Assembly (NCBI GenBank): GCA_951213105.1
Contig: OX578148.1
Location: 142,978,043-143,042,042 of the forward strand
Source of the DNA: Amaurobius ferox
Lineage: Eukaryota; Arthropoda; Arachnida; Araneae; Amaurobiidae
DNA: 64,000 nt
Direction: 5' to 3'
The notes beneath the pieces were generated by a model that had not been told where the DNA came from, did not search any database, and worked only from the letters and a program-made list of their open reading frames with translations. Positions 1-13,051 of this stretch are shown piece by piece. Numbering within the stretch: position 1 is the first letter of the stretch; each line of letters starts with the position of its first letter. The position numbers and the translations under genes were made by a program.

Positions 1-3000
1 TTCCTACTCGGGTAGGTGCATGCATTCCCTTAAATATAGGACGCTCTTAAACACATTTAATCTAAAGGCGCCTGCTGTAAGCTCATCTTCATCCCCTTCG
101 TCGTGGAGCTTTGTACGGCAGCTATCGCAGCTCACTTTCTTTTCGAGATGACCTGGAGATGGAGTTTCCTACTCGGGTAGGTGCATGCATTCCCTTAAAT
201 ATAGGACGCTCTTAAACACATTTAATCTAAAGGCGCCTGCTGTAAGCTCATCTTCATCCCCTTCGTCGTGGAGCTTTGTACGGCAGCTATCGCAGCTCAC
301 TTTCTTTTCGAGATGACCTGGAGATGGAGTTTCCTACTCGGGTAGGTGCATGCATTCCCTTAAATATAGGACGCTTTTAAACACATTTAATCTAAAGGCG
401 CCTGCTGTAAGCTCATCTTCATCCCCTTCGTCGTGGAGCTTTGTACGGCAGCTATCGCAGCTCACTTTCTTTTCGAGATGACCTGGAGATGGAGTTTCCT
501 ACTCGGGTAGGTGCATGCATTCCCTTAAATATAGGACGCTCTTAAACACATTTAATCTAAAGGCGCCTGCTGTAAGCTCATCTTCATCCCCTTCGTCGTG
601 GAGCTTTGTACGGCAGCTATCGCAGCTCACTTTCTTTTCGAGATGACCTGGAGATGGAGTTTCCTACTCGGGTAGGTGCATGCATTCCCTTAAATATAGG
701 ACGCTCTTAAACACATTTAATCTAAAGGCGCCTGCTGTAAGCTCATCTTCATCCCCTTCGTCGTGGAGCTTTGTACGGCAGCTATCGCAGCTCACTTTCT
801 TTTCGAGATGACCTGGAGATGGAGTTTCCTACTCGGGTAGGTGCATGCATTCCCTTAAATATAGGACGCTCTTAAACACATTTAATCTAAAGGCGCCTGC
901 TGTAAGCTCATCTTCATCCCCTTCGTCGCGGAGCTTTGTACGGCAGCTATCGCAGCTCACTTTCTTTTCGAGATGACCTGGAGATGGAGTTTCCTACTCG
1001 GGTAGGTGCATGCATTCCCTTAAATATAGGACGCTCTTAAACACATTTAATCTAAAGGCGCCTGCTGTAAGCTCATCTTCATCCCCTTCGTCGTGGAGCT
1101 TTGTACGGCAGCTATCGCAGCTCACTTTCTTTTCGAGATGACCTGGAGATGGAGTTTCCTACTCGGGTAGGTGCATGCATTCCCTTAAATATAGGACGCT
1201 TTTAAACACATTTAATCTAAAGGCGCCTGCTGTAAGCTCATCTTCATCCCCTTCGTCGTGGAGCTTTGTACGGCAGCTATCGCAGCTCACTTTCTTTTCG
1301 AGATGACCTGGAGATGGAGTTTCCTACTCGGGTAGGTGCATGCATTCCCTTAAATATAGGACGCTCTTAAACACATTTAATCTAAAGGCGCCTGCTGTAA
1401 GCTCATCTTCATCCCCTTCGTCGTGGAGCTTTGTACGGCAGCTATCGCAGCTCACTTTCTTTTCGAGATGACCTGGAGATGGAGTTTCCTACTCGGGTAG
1501 GTGCATGCATTCCCTTAAATATAGGACGCTCTTAAACACATTTAATCTAAAGGCGCCTGCTGTAAGCTCATCTTCATCCCCTTCGTCGTGGAGCTTTGTA
1601 CGGCAGCTATCGCAGCTCACTTTCTTTTCGAGATGACCTGGAGATGGAGTTTCCTACTCGGGTAGGTGCATGCATTCCCTTAAATATAGGACGCTCTTAA
1701 ACACATTTAATCTAAAGGCGCCTGCTGTAAGCTCATCTTCATCCCCTTCGTCGTGGAGCTTTGTACGGCAGCTATCGCAGCTCACTTTCTTTTCGAGATG
1801 ACCTGGAGATGGAGTTTCCTACTCGGGTAGGTGCATGCATTCCCTTAAATATAGGACGCTCTTAAACACATTTAATCTAAAGGCGCCTGCTGTAAGCTCA
1901 TCTTCATCCCCTTCGTCGTGGAGCTTTGTACGGCAGCTATCGCAGCTCACTTTCTTTTCGAGATGACCTGGAGATGGAGTTTCCTACTCGGGTAGGTGCA
2001 TGCATTCCCTTAAATATAGGACGCTCTTAAACACATTTAATCTAAAGGCGCCTGCTGTAAGCTCATCTTCATCCCCTTCGTCGTGGAGCTTTGTACGGCA
2101 GCTATCGCAGCTCACTTTCTTTTCGAGATGACCTGGAGATGGAGTTTCCTACTCGGGTAGGTGCATGCATTCCCTTAAATATAGGACGCTCTTAAACACA
2201 TTTAATCTAAAGGCGCCTGCTGTAAGCTCATCTTCATCCCCTTCGTCGTGGAGCTTTGTACGGCAGCTATCGCAGCTCACTTTCTTTTCGAGATGACCTG
2301 GAGATGGAGTTTCCTACTCGGGTAGGTGCATGCATTCCCTTAAATATAGGACGCTTTTAAACACATTTAATCTAAAGGCGCCTGCTGTAAGCTCATCTTC
2401 ATCCCCTTCGTCGTGGAGCTTTGTACGGCAGCTATCGCAGCTCACTTTCTTTTCGAGATGACCTGGAGATGGAGTTTCCTACTCGGGTAGGTGCATGCAT
2501 TCCCTTAAATATAGGACGCTCTTAAACACATTTAATCTAAAGGCGCCTGCTGTAAGCTCATCTTCATCCCCTTCGTCGTGGAGCTTTGTACGGCAGCTAT
2601 CGCAGCTCACTTTCTTTTCGAGATGACCTGGAGATGGAGTTTCCTACTCGGGTAGGTGCATGCATTCCCTTAAATATAGGACGCTCTTAAACACATTTAA
2701 TCTAAAGGCGCCTGCTGTAAGCTCATCTTCATCCCCTTCGTCGTGGAGCTTTGTACGGCAGCTATCGCAGCTCACTTTCTTTTCGAGATGACCTGGAGAT
2801 GGAGTTTCCTACTCGGGTAGGTGCATGCATTCCCTTAAATATAGGACGCTCTTAAACACATTTAATCTAAAGGCGCCTGCTGTAAGCTCATCTTCATCCC
2901 CTTCGTCGTGGAGCTTTGTACGGCAGCTATCGCAGCTCACTTTCTTTTCGAGATGACCTGGAGATGGAGTTTCCTACTCGGGTAGGTGCATGCATTCCCT

Positions 3001-4688
3001 TAAATATAGGACGCTCTTAAACACATTTAATCTAAAGGCGCCTGCTGTAAGCTCATCTTCATCCCCTTCATCGTGGAGCTTTGTACGGCAGCTATCGCAG
3101 CTCACTTTCTTTTCGAGATGACCTGGAGATGGAGTTTCCTACTCGGGTAGGTGCATGCATTCCCTTAAATATAGGACGCTCTTAAACACATTTAATCTAA
3201 AGGCGCCTGCTGTAAGCTCATCTTCATCCCCTTCGTCGTGGAGCTTTGTACGGCAGCTATCGCAGCTCACTTTCTTTTCGAGATGACCTGGAGATGGAGT
3301 TTCCTACTCGGGTAGGTGCATGCATTCCCTTAAATATAGGACGCTCTTAAACACATTTAATCTAAAGGCGCCTGCTGTAAGCTCATCTTCATCCCCTTCG
3401 TCGTGGAGCTTTGTACGGCAGCTATCGCAGCTCACTTTCTTTTCGAGATGACCTGGAGATGGAGTTTCCTACTCGGGTAGGTGCATGCATTCCCTTAAAT
3501 ATAGGACGCTCTTAAACACATTTAATCTAAAGGCGCCTGCTGTAAGCTCATCTTCATCCCCTTCGTCGTGGAGCTTTGTACGGCAGCTATCGCAGCTCAC
3601 TTTCTTTTCGAGATGACCTGGAGATGGAGTTTCCTACTCGGGTAGGTGCATGCATTCCCTTAAATATAGGACGCTCTTAAACACATTTAATCTAAAGGCG
3701 CCTGCTGTAAGCTCATCTTCATCCCCTTCGTCGTGGAGCTTTGTACGGCAGCTATCGCAGCTCACTTTCTTTTCGAGATGACCTGGAGATGGAGTTTCCT
3801 ACTCGGGTAGGTGCATGCATTCCCTTAAATATAGGACGCTTTTAAACACATTTAATCTAAAGGCGCCTGCTGTAAGCTCATCTTCATCCCCTTCGTCGTG
3901 GAGCTTTGTACGGCAGCTATCGCAGCTCACTTTCTTTTCGAGATGACCTGGAGATGGAGTTTCCTACTCGGGTAGGTGCATGCATTCCCTTAAATATAGG
4001 ACGCTCTTAAACACATTTAATCTAAAGGCGCCTGCTGTAAGCTCATCTTCATCCCCTTCGTCGTGGAGCTTTGTACGGCAGCTATCGCAGCTCACTTTCT
4101 TTTCGAGATGACCTGGAGATGGAGTTTCCTACTCGGGTAGGTGCATGCATTCCCTTAAATATAGGACGCTCTTAAACACATTTAATCTAAAGGCGCCTGC
4201 TGTAAGCTCATCTTCATCCCCTTCGTCGTGGAGCTTTGTACGGCAGCTATCGCAGCTCACTTTCTTTTCGAGATGACCTGGAGATGGAGTTTCCTACTCG
4301 GGTAGGTGCATGCATTCCCTTAAATATAGGACGCTCTTAAACACATTTAATCTAAAGGCGCCTGCTGTAAGCTCATCTTCATCCCCTTCGTCGTGGAGCT
4401 TTGTACGGCAGCTATCGCAGCTCACTTTCTTTTCGAGATGACCTGGAGATGGAGTTTCCTACTCGGGTAGGTGCATGCATTCCCTTAAATATAGGACGCT
4501 CTTAAACACATTTAATCTAAAGGCGCCTGCTGTAAGCTCATCTTCATCCCCTTCGTCGTGGAGCTTTGTACGGCAGCTATCGCAGCTCACTTTCTTTTCG
4601 AGATGACCTGGAGATGGAGTTTCCTACTCGGGTAGGTGCATGCATTCCCTTAAATATAGGACGCTCTTAAACACATTTAATCTAAAGG
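1..4688. repeat. 165-bp satellite array, 28 full copies plus 68 bp
   Basis: The same 165-bp unit starts at 1, 166, 331 and every 165 bp up to 4621, where a partial copy ends at 4688. Copies are almost identical. The visible variants are a C-to-T change in the GACGCTCTT stretch in copies 3, 8, 15 and 24, and single changes in copies 6 and 19. Variant spacing is irregular, so no higher-order repeat is seen. Each unit starts with a short stem (CCTAC/GTAGG) followed by a TGCATGCA palindrome. The unit length is in the nucleosomal range common for centromeric or heterochromatic satellites; that role is an inference. The array runs off the left edge of the window. Confidence 0.97.
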
Positions 4689-5530
4689 AACAATCCCATT
4701 TGATTTCATCTTAAATGAAAATAATTTGTGACATCTTAAATGAAAAGACAAAGTCCATTGCGAAGTTCTTCTCGAGACACGGTGAATTGCGAAGTTTCTC
4801 CAGAAAATTGGAAAACGGGACACGTATATATGCGTGTGGGGAGAGAACGGGATTCATCTTCATTATAATATTCGATTGTCCATTAACGAAGAAATGGCAT
4901 TTACAGAACTCTCGGAAAGTGGGCGAATAACATCCCCACAGATAAGACCTATTCAAAAGACTTTTGACTTATTTATAGGAAAATGGATGCTTATTTTACT
5001 CCCGTATTGCCTCGAGTCCTTTACTGCCCTAAAAACTAAGTTTAGGATAACAAATAATCATACGCCTTAATTTAATTTTAGTGATTTAATTTTTATGTGT
5101 GTGATAAATTTGGATCTTATACTTTATCACCACTAGCTGACATCAAAGTTCTTTTATGTTACGTAATGTGAAGTTTTGTGTGTATTATGTATCTCTATGA
5201 ATAGGTGTTTAAACATGTTTACGCAAATATGTATATAACTATATTTATCTTTAGAAAGGGGTCCTACGTCATTTAAAAATATTTAACATATATTATTTTT
5301 GATAGATATGACTAGCGGCCCGTTTTGTATGTTTTGATATATTGTACAGTGGGGTAGATGCAAGCGAGTTAATTGCTATAATCAACAACTGACTTACAGT
5401 GTCCTGTGGTATCCTGAATTTCGAAATATCAAGTTTTTATTTAGTATCGTCGCGTATCCAATTTCGTGGCGATCAGCATGACAGACATACAAAGGTTTTT
5501 ACTTTATTATTATTGTTTTTGCTTTTGTTA
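4689..5530. other. Unique AT-rich DNA after the satellite
   Basis: The satellite breaks off abruptly at 4688. The next 840 bp hold only short overlapping open frames on both strands, with no recognisable protein, RNA gene or repeat. A short direct repeat (CTTAAATGAAAA) lies at about 4711 and 4735. Confidence 0.5.
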
Positions 5531-5614
5531 GAGAAGGTAGGTGTTGTTGTTGTTGTTGAGACCCAGACCGTCCGACCTACCAGAAAGGTGTAAGGTAACT
5601 GAGAAGGTAGGTGT
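5531..5614 (-). repeat. Ultrashort SINE 3-prime-end insertion with 14-bp TSD
   Basis: A 56-bp insert (5545-5600) lies between two perfect copies of GAGAAGGTAGGTGT (5531-5544 and 5601-5614). Read on the minus strand, the insert is the SINE tail containing GGTCGGACGGTCTGGGT followed by an (AAC)n tract. The same module occurs at 12264-12326 and 40259-40402. The long target duplication and simple-repeat tail are marks of LINE-driven retroposition of a heavily 5-prime-truncated copy. Confidence 0.85.
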
Positions 5615-6607
5615 AGAGGAATGCAACTTATATTAGAATATTCTCTGCCTCACCGTTGTATGTTCATTCAGGAAGCATTTTAGTTAGAAGACTGCTTTTG
5701 AATTTACCATTATACATTTATTATGCGTTTGTGGAGAGTTCTGTGGCAGCATCGATTTCTACAGGGTTTACTTTCCATGCCTCGATCTAAAGAGACTCAG
5801 TGACTGATACGAACTCTACTATTACCTTCTGCGGCATGTTCTCATCTCGCCGAGTATCGTAACGAAAAATTCAAGTTCATAAGCTCAATGAGCGAGCTTC
5901 TGAACTTTCATTTTTATATCCCTCGTTTGGGATTCATGTTATGCAAAGTCGTGGCACCACGTGAGTGACGTGCCTGTATATGCGGTGATAACTTGCGAAA
6001 GTTAACTGATAAGAGTGATAATTTACTAGAAATGATAACTTACAGTTGCTTATAACCTGTCTTTGAGTTTAGTGGGTTCCATTTGTTTCCTTTATCGTTC
6101 AAATGTGGAGTAATAATGCGGCTGATTTAGACCTGATCTTGACACGCAAGTTGTAGGCACACCTTATGAAAAGTAATTGCTTCGAACCAGCAATAAATGC
6201 CCTTTTGTGAGGCGGCCAATAAATTACCTTCTGAAATATAATGCGCCGACTTCACATACTGTAGACCAGGACGTGATCTGAGAGTTGCCTTGTTAACTCT
6301 TGCCTCTCCATGGGACTTGAAAGTGAATCCGCAGATTTGATGTCAGCGTTTTTTCTATGAGCTGCTGGTCATGTCATGACCGCACACGCAAAGCAGTCTT
6401 TGGATTATTTTAAAATGAACTTTCTGAAAGAGCTCATAGAAATGTGAATGTGTCGAAGAACGCTATAATCCAACAAGATGTCACATAGTAGGCACGATGT
6501 TAAAATATACACATATGGGTTGTGAAGCTTAGAAATGTGCCATTGTGTAGTCAGAGGTGTGCCAACTCAAAATAGGGTGCAGAGGCAGAGACAGTTTAAT
6601 GATTCAT
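5615..6607. other. No gene seen
   Basis: No convincing coding region, RNA gene or repeat is visible. Open frames are short and lack family motifs. Confidence 0.5.
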
Positions 6608-7450
6608 ATTTATGGTAACGTCAATAGATGAGTTTCATGTGACGTCACGTTCGCGATTCCACTGCACAGCGGCCATGTTCTTTGTAACATCGGTCTATCC
6701 GTACTATTGAAGAATGGGAGAGTAAGATAACAATTATGCTACATAATAAAATTATAACGTTTATATTACTTGACAAATTTATTTCCTCATAATATATTAC
6801 ATAGAAACATACAGAATTAAAATGTACTTTACTTGTGAAATAGATAAAAAAGAATAGTAAGACAATTTAAGGCGATAAGAATATTAACACACCCAAACGA
6901 ATATAAATTTTTATAGATTTTCAATCTTAAACATCAAATAGTTAGCCTTATTATCTACCAAATAAATAATATGAACTGATTATTTTGCAAATTAGTTAGT
7001 TTATTCAATTATAATAAATATATTAAGATTTACACACTATCGCATTAAAGTAAATTAAATAAATAAGCATCAAAATTACCTTGATTTCTTGTTTTGTAGC
7101 CTGACTTGGAGTACCTGTAAAATATAGCGTTACATCAGACCATTTGATGGATGGCAACAGAACGGCGATCGAGAAAAACTTTATTGGAATAATATATGGA
7201 TCGTCAGATAAAACCGTAATAATTAATTTTTCTCTCTACCTCTGTTGGCTTTCTAAAGGCAATTTCTCGACGTAATCAGATAATTTCATATTATAAGCCT
7301 ATCTATATTAAGAAAAAATCGCTACACTATGTTAACAACTAACACTTTAACACTGAAATCATTGAAAGCCAGTGATGACGGACGGCGTCTACAAAGTGTA
7401 TGGCGGTGAATGTGACGTCGCTGCAACTCATCTATAGGGAGTTACAATTT
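6608..7450. mobile_element. Non-autonomous element with imperfect terminal inverted repeats
   Basis: The left arm (from ~6611, containing GGTAAC, ATAGATGAGTT and GACGTCAC) matches the reverse complement of the right arm (to ~7449, GTGACGTCG..AACTCATCTAT..GTTAC). The similarity continues imperfectly inward for about 70 bp. The interior is AT-rich and non-coding. This is the structure of a MITE of about 840 bp. No clear target duplication is seen, so the ends are approximate and the superfamily is not assigned. Confidence 0.6.
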
Positions 7451-8082
7451 AAAGACCGCCACGCAAGGAGGTAGAAATCGGCACGGGCTCACTTGACGAC
7501 TAAAAGTGGGTGAATCAACCAGAGAGTGAGGACCGGGCGGAGAGAAAGTTTTTTATTCTGGAACAAATGATCATTGCTGCAAAGAGAATAGACATGATTC
7601 AGGTGCAAAGAGAATAGACATGATTCAGGTGCAAAGAGAATAGACATGATTCAGCTGTAGGCCAGGCACATGAGTAATCCAGCAGTGGGAAAAATTGCGA
7701 ACATCCGCAAAGAAAAGAAAATAACCAATCGAAGCAAATGTTGACAAAGTGTGCGCGTTAAAATTCCACAAAGGATTATCAAATATTCACGTTGTTGTGC
7801 GACCCTATTTTAAAGCAACAAAATTATTAATTTTAACATCATCACATAATCACCCTACATTTAATAAATTGGTTAAATATAATAATACTAGAAGATTAAG
7901 CCTGCCTTAAATCGGGATAAAGTTTCAAAAGAGTATCTCAGATCCGCTATTCTTAAAGTCGCGAAAGATTTCCTTCCACCCACTCAGCGCTTACGCCATA
8001 TACCCAACCCATTCAATACTATTATTTATTTCCTAGCAAATCACGCGCATACTATGCCATCCGATAACGAAATGCTCCGTTC
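7451..8082. other. Short intergenic stretch with a 26-bp triplication
   Basis: Between the MITE and the hAT element no gene is visible. A perfect 26-bp unit (TGCAAAGAGAATAGACATGA plus TTCAGG) is repeated three times at 7578-7655. Confidence 0.7.
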
Positions 8083-8090
8083 CCTTAGAC

Positions 8091-8876
8091 CAGGGGTCGG
8101 CAACCTACGGCTCTTTTGATGTAAAGTTGCGGCTCTCCAGTTCCATACGAAAAAATTAACAATTTATTATCATAGCTTTAAAAAACATGAAGGTTGGATT
8201 CGCTGAGAGATTCGAGCAATTCAAAACAAACAAAAGTACTCTCGCGTTCATAGTAAATCCTCTCAACACAAATACAAATGAGATAGATCAACATTGAGCC
8301 ATTTGGAATTGATGCTGGATCGCTCCAAATGCAATTGCTAGATTTGAAAAGCAAAGACTTGTGGATTGGCAAGTTCACAGAACTCAAGAGCCAGTTGGAA
8401 GAGTTGGAGGTCCAGAAATGAATTCCGCGAGTTGAGGCCCTCATGTTCGGCGCGTCTTCCGGAATGCTACAGTGAGGTGAAGAAGTCGGCACATGGAGTG
8501 CTGACGATCATCGGGTCGTGCGAGCAAGCGTTCTCCTGCATGAATATAATAAAAAGTAAAGTTAGAAGTCAACTAACAAATAAAAATCTAGAGTTGTGCT
8601 TCAAACTTAAAACAACAAGTTATAAGCCAGATTTAATCAAACTTTCAAAAGGCACGCGAAGCCAATGCTCCCATTGATGTAACTATCTATATTTGTGTTT
8701 TTATATGAATAAATATTATTCCGTATTTAAAGCCTTTTATTTTAAATCAAAAATCAAATATATATAAGCAAACACTATGATATTGAAACGAAAATTTTTA
8801 GTGGCTCTTTAAAAACTGGGAAATTTTGTAAATTGTAACTGTTGGCTCTTCCGTTTCAATAGGTTGCCGACCCCGG
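8091..8876. mobile_element. Internally deleted hAT element with perfect 8-bp TSD
   Basis: The terminal inverted repeats are CAGGGGTCGGCAACC at 8091 and GGTTGCCGACCCCGG ending at 8876. They are flanked by identical 8-bp duplications, CCTTAGAC, at 8083-8090 and 8877-8884. An 8-bp duplication and this TIR type are characteristic of hAT transposons. At 786 bp the element is far shorter than an autonomous hAT and keeps only the end of the transposase gene. Confidence 0.92.
8287..8677 (+). pseudogene. hAT transposase C-terminal remnant
   Basis: Two reading frames on the + strand together resemble the C-terminal part of vertebrate-type hAT proteins (GTF2IRD2/ZBED5-like). The first, around 8287-8420, contains LLDLKSKDLWIGKF and ends at a stop. 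The second (to 8677) contains CEQAFSCMNIIKSKVRS followed by LTNKNLE, which is the hAT dimerisation signature. The N-terminal zinc finger and the catalytic domain are missing and there is a frame break near 8420, so this is a dead remnant inside the 8091-8876 element. Confidence 0.75.
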
Positions 8877-8884
8877 CCTTAGAC

Positions 8885-9508
8885 CCATGAATTTATCAAG
8901 TCAAACTTTTTATTTCACGTTTTCAGTGATCCGTAACGCCGTGGAAGGTAAACTCCCTCTCTAACTTCAAGGGGCATATAACTGAGATCAAACTCATCTA
9001 TCTATGAATTCATTTTGCACTCCGTGGTTTAAATATTCAAATTTGGACTTTTTAGACTGGGAAAAAAGACCTCTTTCCTATTCAGTTGAATCACGGAGAT
9101 ACGGTCTCATCTCTAACTCCATGAGCTCAATACACTTTCTTTAGGATCATACAATCGCATCGTGTTGTGGCAACGCCATTTACCCGAGATACTTGACCTC
9201 TGTGGGCTACACAGACACGTCTTTAATGTTGTTTTTATTATATAGGAAGGGTATAAATAAATGATTTAATCAAACTACTGAAAATTCCCTTTCAGATTGA
9301 GTGCATCAATACATGTGGTTTTTGAAGGAAAGCGGAATGCCCCCCACCCCCTAGAAACAAATTGAAAAAACGTTATGCTTACGATCCGAATTGGTGAACA
9401 CTTACTTTTCAATTCTAGTATATTCTGAGTGTAACGCACGTTTTTTACACATATAATACAACCACCCATGTAGTTTTAAAGAATGTGCAAATGACTTGAC
9501 AGAAATTT
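8885..9508. other. No gene seen
   Basis: Only short overlapping open frames without recognisable motifs. Confidence 0.5.
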
Positions 9509-10063
9509 TTGTTGAAAACAGTGTCTTTACTTAAGTAATAATTGCTTGTTGAAAACAGTGTCTTTACTTAAGTAATAATTGTTTGTTGAAAACAGTGTCT
9601 TTACTTAAGTAATAATTGTTTGTTGAAAACGGTGTCTTTACTTAAGTAATAATTGTTTGTTGAAAACAGTGTCTTTACTTAAGTAATAATTGTTTGTTGA
9701 AAACGGTGTCTTTACTTAAGTAATAATTGTTTGTTGAAAACGGTGTCTTTACTTAAGTAATAATTGTTTGTTGAAAACAGTGTCTTTACTTAAGTAAAAA
9801 TTGTTTGTTGAAAACGGTGTCTTTACTTAAGTAATAATTGTTTGTTGAAAACAATGTCTTTACTTAAGTAATAATTGTTTGTTGAAAACGGTGTATTTAC
9901 TTAAGTAATAATTGTTTGTTGAAAGCAGTGTCTTTACTTAAGTAAAAATTGTTTGCTGAAAACGGTGTCTTTACTTAAGTAATAATTGTTTGTTGAAAAC
10001 AGTGTCTTTACTTAAGTAATAATTGTTTGTTGAAAACGGTGTCTTTACTTAAGTAATAATTGT
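9509..10063. repeat. 37-bp minisatellite, 15 copies
   Basis: Exactly 15 tandem units of 37 bp. Each contains GTTGAAAAC, GTGTCTTTA and the 12-bp perfect palindrome TTACTTAAGTAA. Copies differ mainly by an A/G exchange after AAAAC and rare substitutions, so the array is young or homogenised. Confidence 0.96.
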
Positions 10064-11403
10064 AATAAACAAGTAATAACTGTAAGGTGGATTTCCAAAC
10101 AACGTCAGGGAATACCCCAGCCATAAACGTATCAACACAGGTCCGTACGGTAACCATACAGTACGCCAAGCGAAAGAAAGAGAACACGAATTGAACTGAA
10201 CTTTAAAGTTAAACTGTAGGAGAAAGAAATTAAAACCTTTGAATGACTAATAAGGGAATGGTGAAAAATGAGAGAGAGACCCATCCATATAAAGAGATAT
10301 AGCAAAATTGCGAAAATAGTAACTTAAACAAGCGAAAGCATCAAAAGCATAAAGATTGGGATATCCTTATTAAAAACCATGGAAATATGTAATAAATAAC
10401 AAAATGAAAGAACGGTAAAAGAGCCTCCACCCCCATCACGAAACTTTTTAAACTATTTATAGTTAAAAGATAGCTAAACATGCAACAGTCATCAAAGAAA
10501 TAACAAAAATGAACGAAAATAAGCAGTTTTGCAGAGTGCTACACTATTACAATCCAACTCCATTAAAATAACCGAAAGTGAGCACCAAACGAAAGATGGG
10601 AAGCCATGCGAGATAAATCTATCAATCCACTAACTTCAGAAGGCCGATCACTCACTGCGCTTGGTATACGAGGAGCTGCTATGCTGTTCTTCAAATTCCT
10701 TCGCATCACTTTCCATCAAATATTTCAATACTTGAGGAAAAAATCGGTTTCATATTTTTTCACTCTTTGTCTACGTGTAACTGAAAGGGAAATCCCATTT
10801 GCAATTCATTAAACTGAAAATCAAAAGATATTGTGTCGAGTAGAAATGGCGAATTGTGGAGAAAATCAAATGAATCTGTCATTTTAAATGGATATTTGTT
10901 AAACATATTTGCCAAAAAATCCAGGCGAGTTCCTAATTTTTAAAATTTAGAATATGCCCATAGAGTGTTCAAATTTTTTATCCATGATATAACTTTTATG
11001 ACTGCATATAAAAATGACATCGTATTTTTCATTCGGAACTAGCGTTTTTCGAAATATTTCCTTATATATATATATATTGCTTTTTAATGTTCCTGAATTA
11101 AATTTCTGTTTGCATTCTTTGCGTCTCATTCTACAATCATGGTACAAACATGCACATGGAGCGAAATGCTATGTATGGAATTTTATTGCTTACACTTTTT
11201 ATTCGTTCTGTAATATATGCTTGGATATTATTTAGACCTTGACGTTTGTCCGATTCAAATATTTCTTTTTCCTACTCATATCTAGGTATATTTCCATTAT
11301 TGCATTTAAAATGGTCTACATTATGGATATTTTTTTCAGAAATTTTATAATGAAGCCTCTCCCCCCCTCCCCCCCCCCCCCCCACATACACACACACACA
11401 TAA
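10064..11403. other. AT-rich intergenic DNA with low-complexity tracts
   Basis: No gene is recognisable. A C-rich tract followed by an AC dinucleotide run lies at about 11361-11400, directly before the paired repeats. Confidence 0.5.
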
Positions 11404-12540
11404 TAATTTTCGAATATTCGAATTTTCGACCCCGTCACAATACTTTCTTTATACATCATTGTATATAAGGAAAGTAATAATGCTACAAAAATTTAAAACT
11501 TCTAATATTTTATGTTTTAATCTTGGAATTTATACGAAACAAATACCAACTCCTTCAATTATTACTTTCCTTATATACAATGTATATAAGGAAAGTATTG
11601 TGACGGGGACGAGAATTCGAGTTTTCGACGGGAGAACACGTTTCAAGCATCTCTGATCACGAATCAAACATTTTTGAGGTGATGTCTCTGTGTGTGTGTG
11701 TGTGTGAAAGTATGTGTGCTTGTCAGTGAAACTGTGGAGACGATATCTCACGAACAAATGGAGCGATTCGAATGAAATTGGGTACAAAAATCACAATCCG
11801 TGAATACTGGAAGCCTATTGTTTATAAATACAATCGAATGTTCAGACCCCCCCCCCCTCCTAAATTTTTGAGTACAATTTTGAAAAAATCATCAAAAAAT
11901 AAAAACCTGTAATAAAGTTACGCAAATAGACATTTCTTAAGTAATTTTTCCTTAAACGATTGCCACAAACTGTAAAACGCTAGCATGAACCATTTTCGAG
12001 TTATTGCACATTTTTAAGTAAATTTATCAAACAATCAAGTAAAATAAAAAAAATATTAACTCTTAAGAAACATGTTCACTTTTCATATGTAATATTATGC
12101 AATAAATTGGGTGACATCATTCTCATGGATCTAACTCGATCCATTCACGAGAAAAGATACTTTGAGTAATACTTTTGTATTTGAACGCAAATAGTCATTT
12201 ATCTGCTGCAAAAATAATTTATAACGCTTGGCGAGATTTTGTGCGACGAATATGACGGAGTGTTGAAGACCCAGACCGTCCGACTCGTCCAGAGGACTAA
12301 GAGCAACTATTTGGACGGCCGGGAAGGAATATGACGGAGTGTGTGACTTTTCTAAATGTGGTCAAATTAACTAAATTCGCACCAAATGAATAAAAATGAC
12401 CCTAAATCAATGAAAGTGACGACTCATTGAAGAAAATTCAATATCTTGGAAAGAATATAAGTATCTACTATAAGAATAACATATTTTTGCTTTAACTGTA
12501 AAAGTAGTCAATTCATTGCATTATAAAAGGAAAGTCATGT
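11404..12540. mobile_element. ~1-kb repeat family, copy 1, with an inverted partial copy at its left
   Basis: The unit starts with a palindrome near 11566-11602 (TTACTTTCCTTATATA ... TATATAAGGAAAGTA). It runs through a GT microsatellite (~11691-11706) and a conserved stretch ending GGGTACAAAAATCA. It ends near 12535 at AAGGAAAGTCATGTGCTGCC. The same organisation recurs at 12852-13862. An inverted fragment (GACCCCGTCACAATACTTTC) lies at 11429-11448. No coding capacity is seen. Matching ends (TTTCCTTATA / TATAAGGAAA) suggest a non-autonomous DNA transposon; the class is not assigned. Confidence 0.65.
12248..12342 (-). repeat. Ultrashort SINE-derived insertion with 16-bp TSD
   Basis: A 63-bp insert (12264-12326) sits between perfect 16-bp copies of GAATATGACGGAGTGT (12248-12263 and 12327-12342). 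It carries AGACCCAGACCGTCCGAC at one end and GGACGGCCGGGA at the other, the same termini as the 144-bp insert at 40259-40402. It is nested inside copy 1 of the ~1-kb repeat. Confidence 0.88.
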
Positions 12541-12636
12541 GCTGCCCACATCAGATTTTTTTACATAATGTATTCACATATAAAATATCACGCCGGTACA
12601 TACATGCGTTCATAAGTTATCTTACCCAAACTTCAC

Positions 12637-12780
12637 ATGCAAATACATATACAAATACGCACTCACACAAACAAACACATATACATATACGCACACACAC
12701 AAGAGCACATACATACATATAAGCACACAAGCACATATACATATACACACACACAAACATACAAGCACACATACAGTCGT
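12637..12780. repeat. AC/AT-rich microsatellite
   Basis: Degenerate (AC)n mixed with CATATA steps. The apparent open frames here, rich in His and Thr, are by-products of the repeat. Confidence 0.85.
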
Positions 12781-12851
12781 GAACACAACACAAATATCTT
12801 GCGGAAAGTGTTTGAATTGTGTTAATGAGGTCTTACATACATTTCCTACCT

Positions 12852-13013
12852 ATTACTTTCCTTATATAGAATAATGTATAAGGAAAGTATTGTGATGGGG
12901 TCGAAATTTCGAATTCGAGTTTTCGACGGGAGAGCATGTTTCAAGCATCCCTGATCACGAATCGAACATTTATGAGGTGATGTCTGTATGTGTGCGAAAG
13001 TGTGTGTGTGTGA

Positions 13014-13051
<38 letters not shown>

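Noticed and set aside
1..4688. CRISPR-like regular repeats
   Set aside because: Units are contiguous 165-bp satellite monomers without variable spacers, in a eukaryotic sequence.
12516..12825. His/Thr-rich open frames
   Set aside because: Translation of an AC microsatellite.
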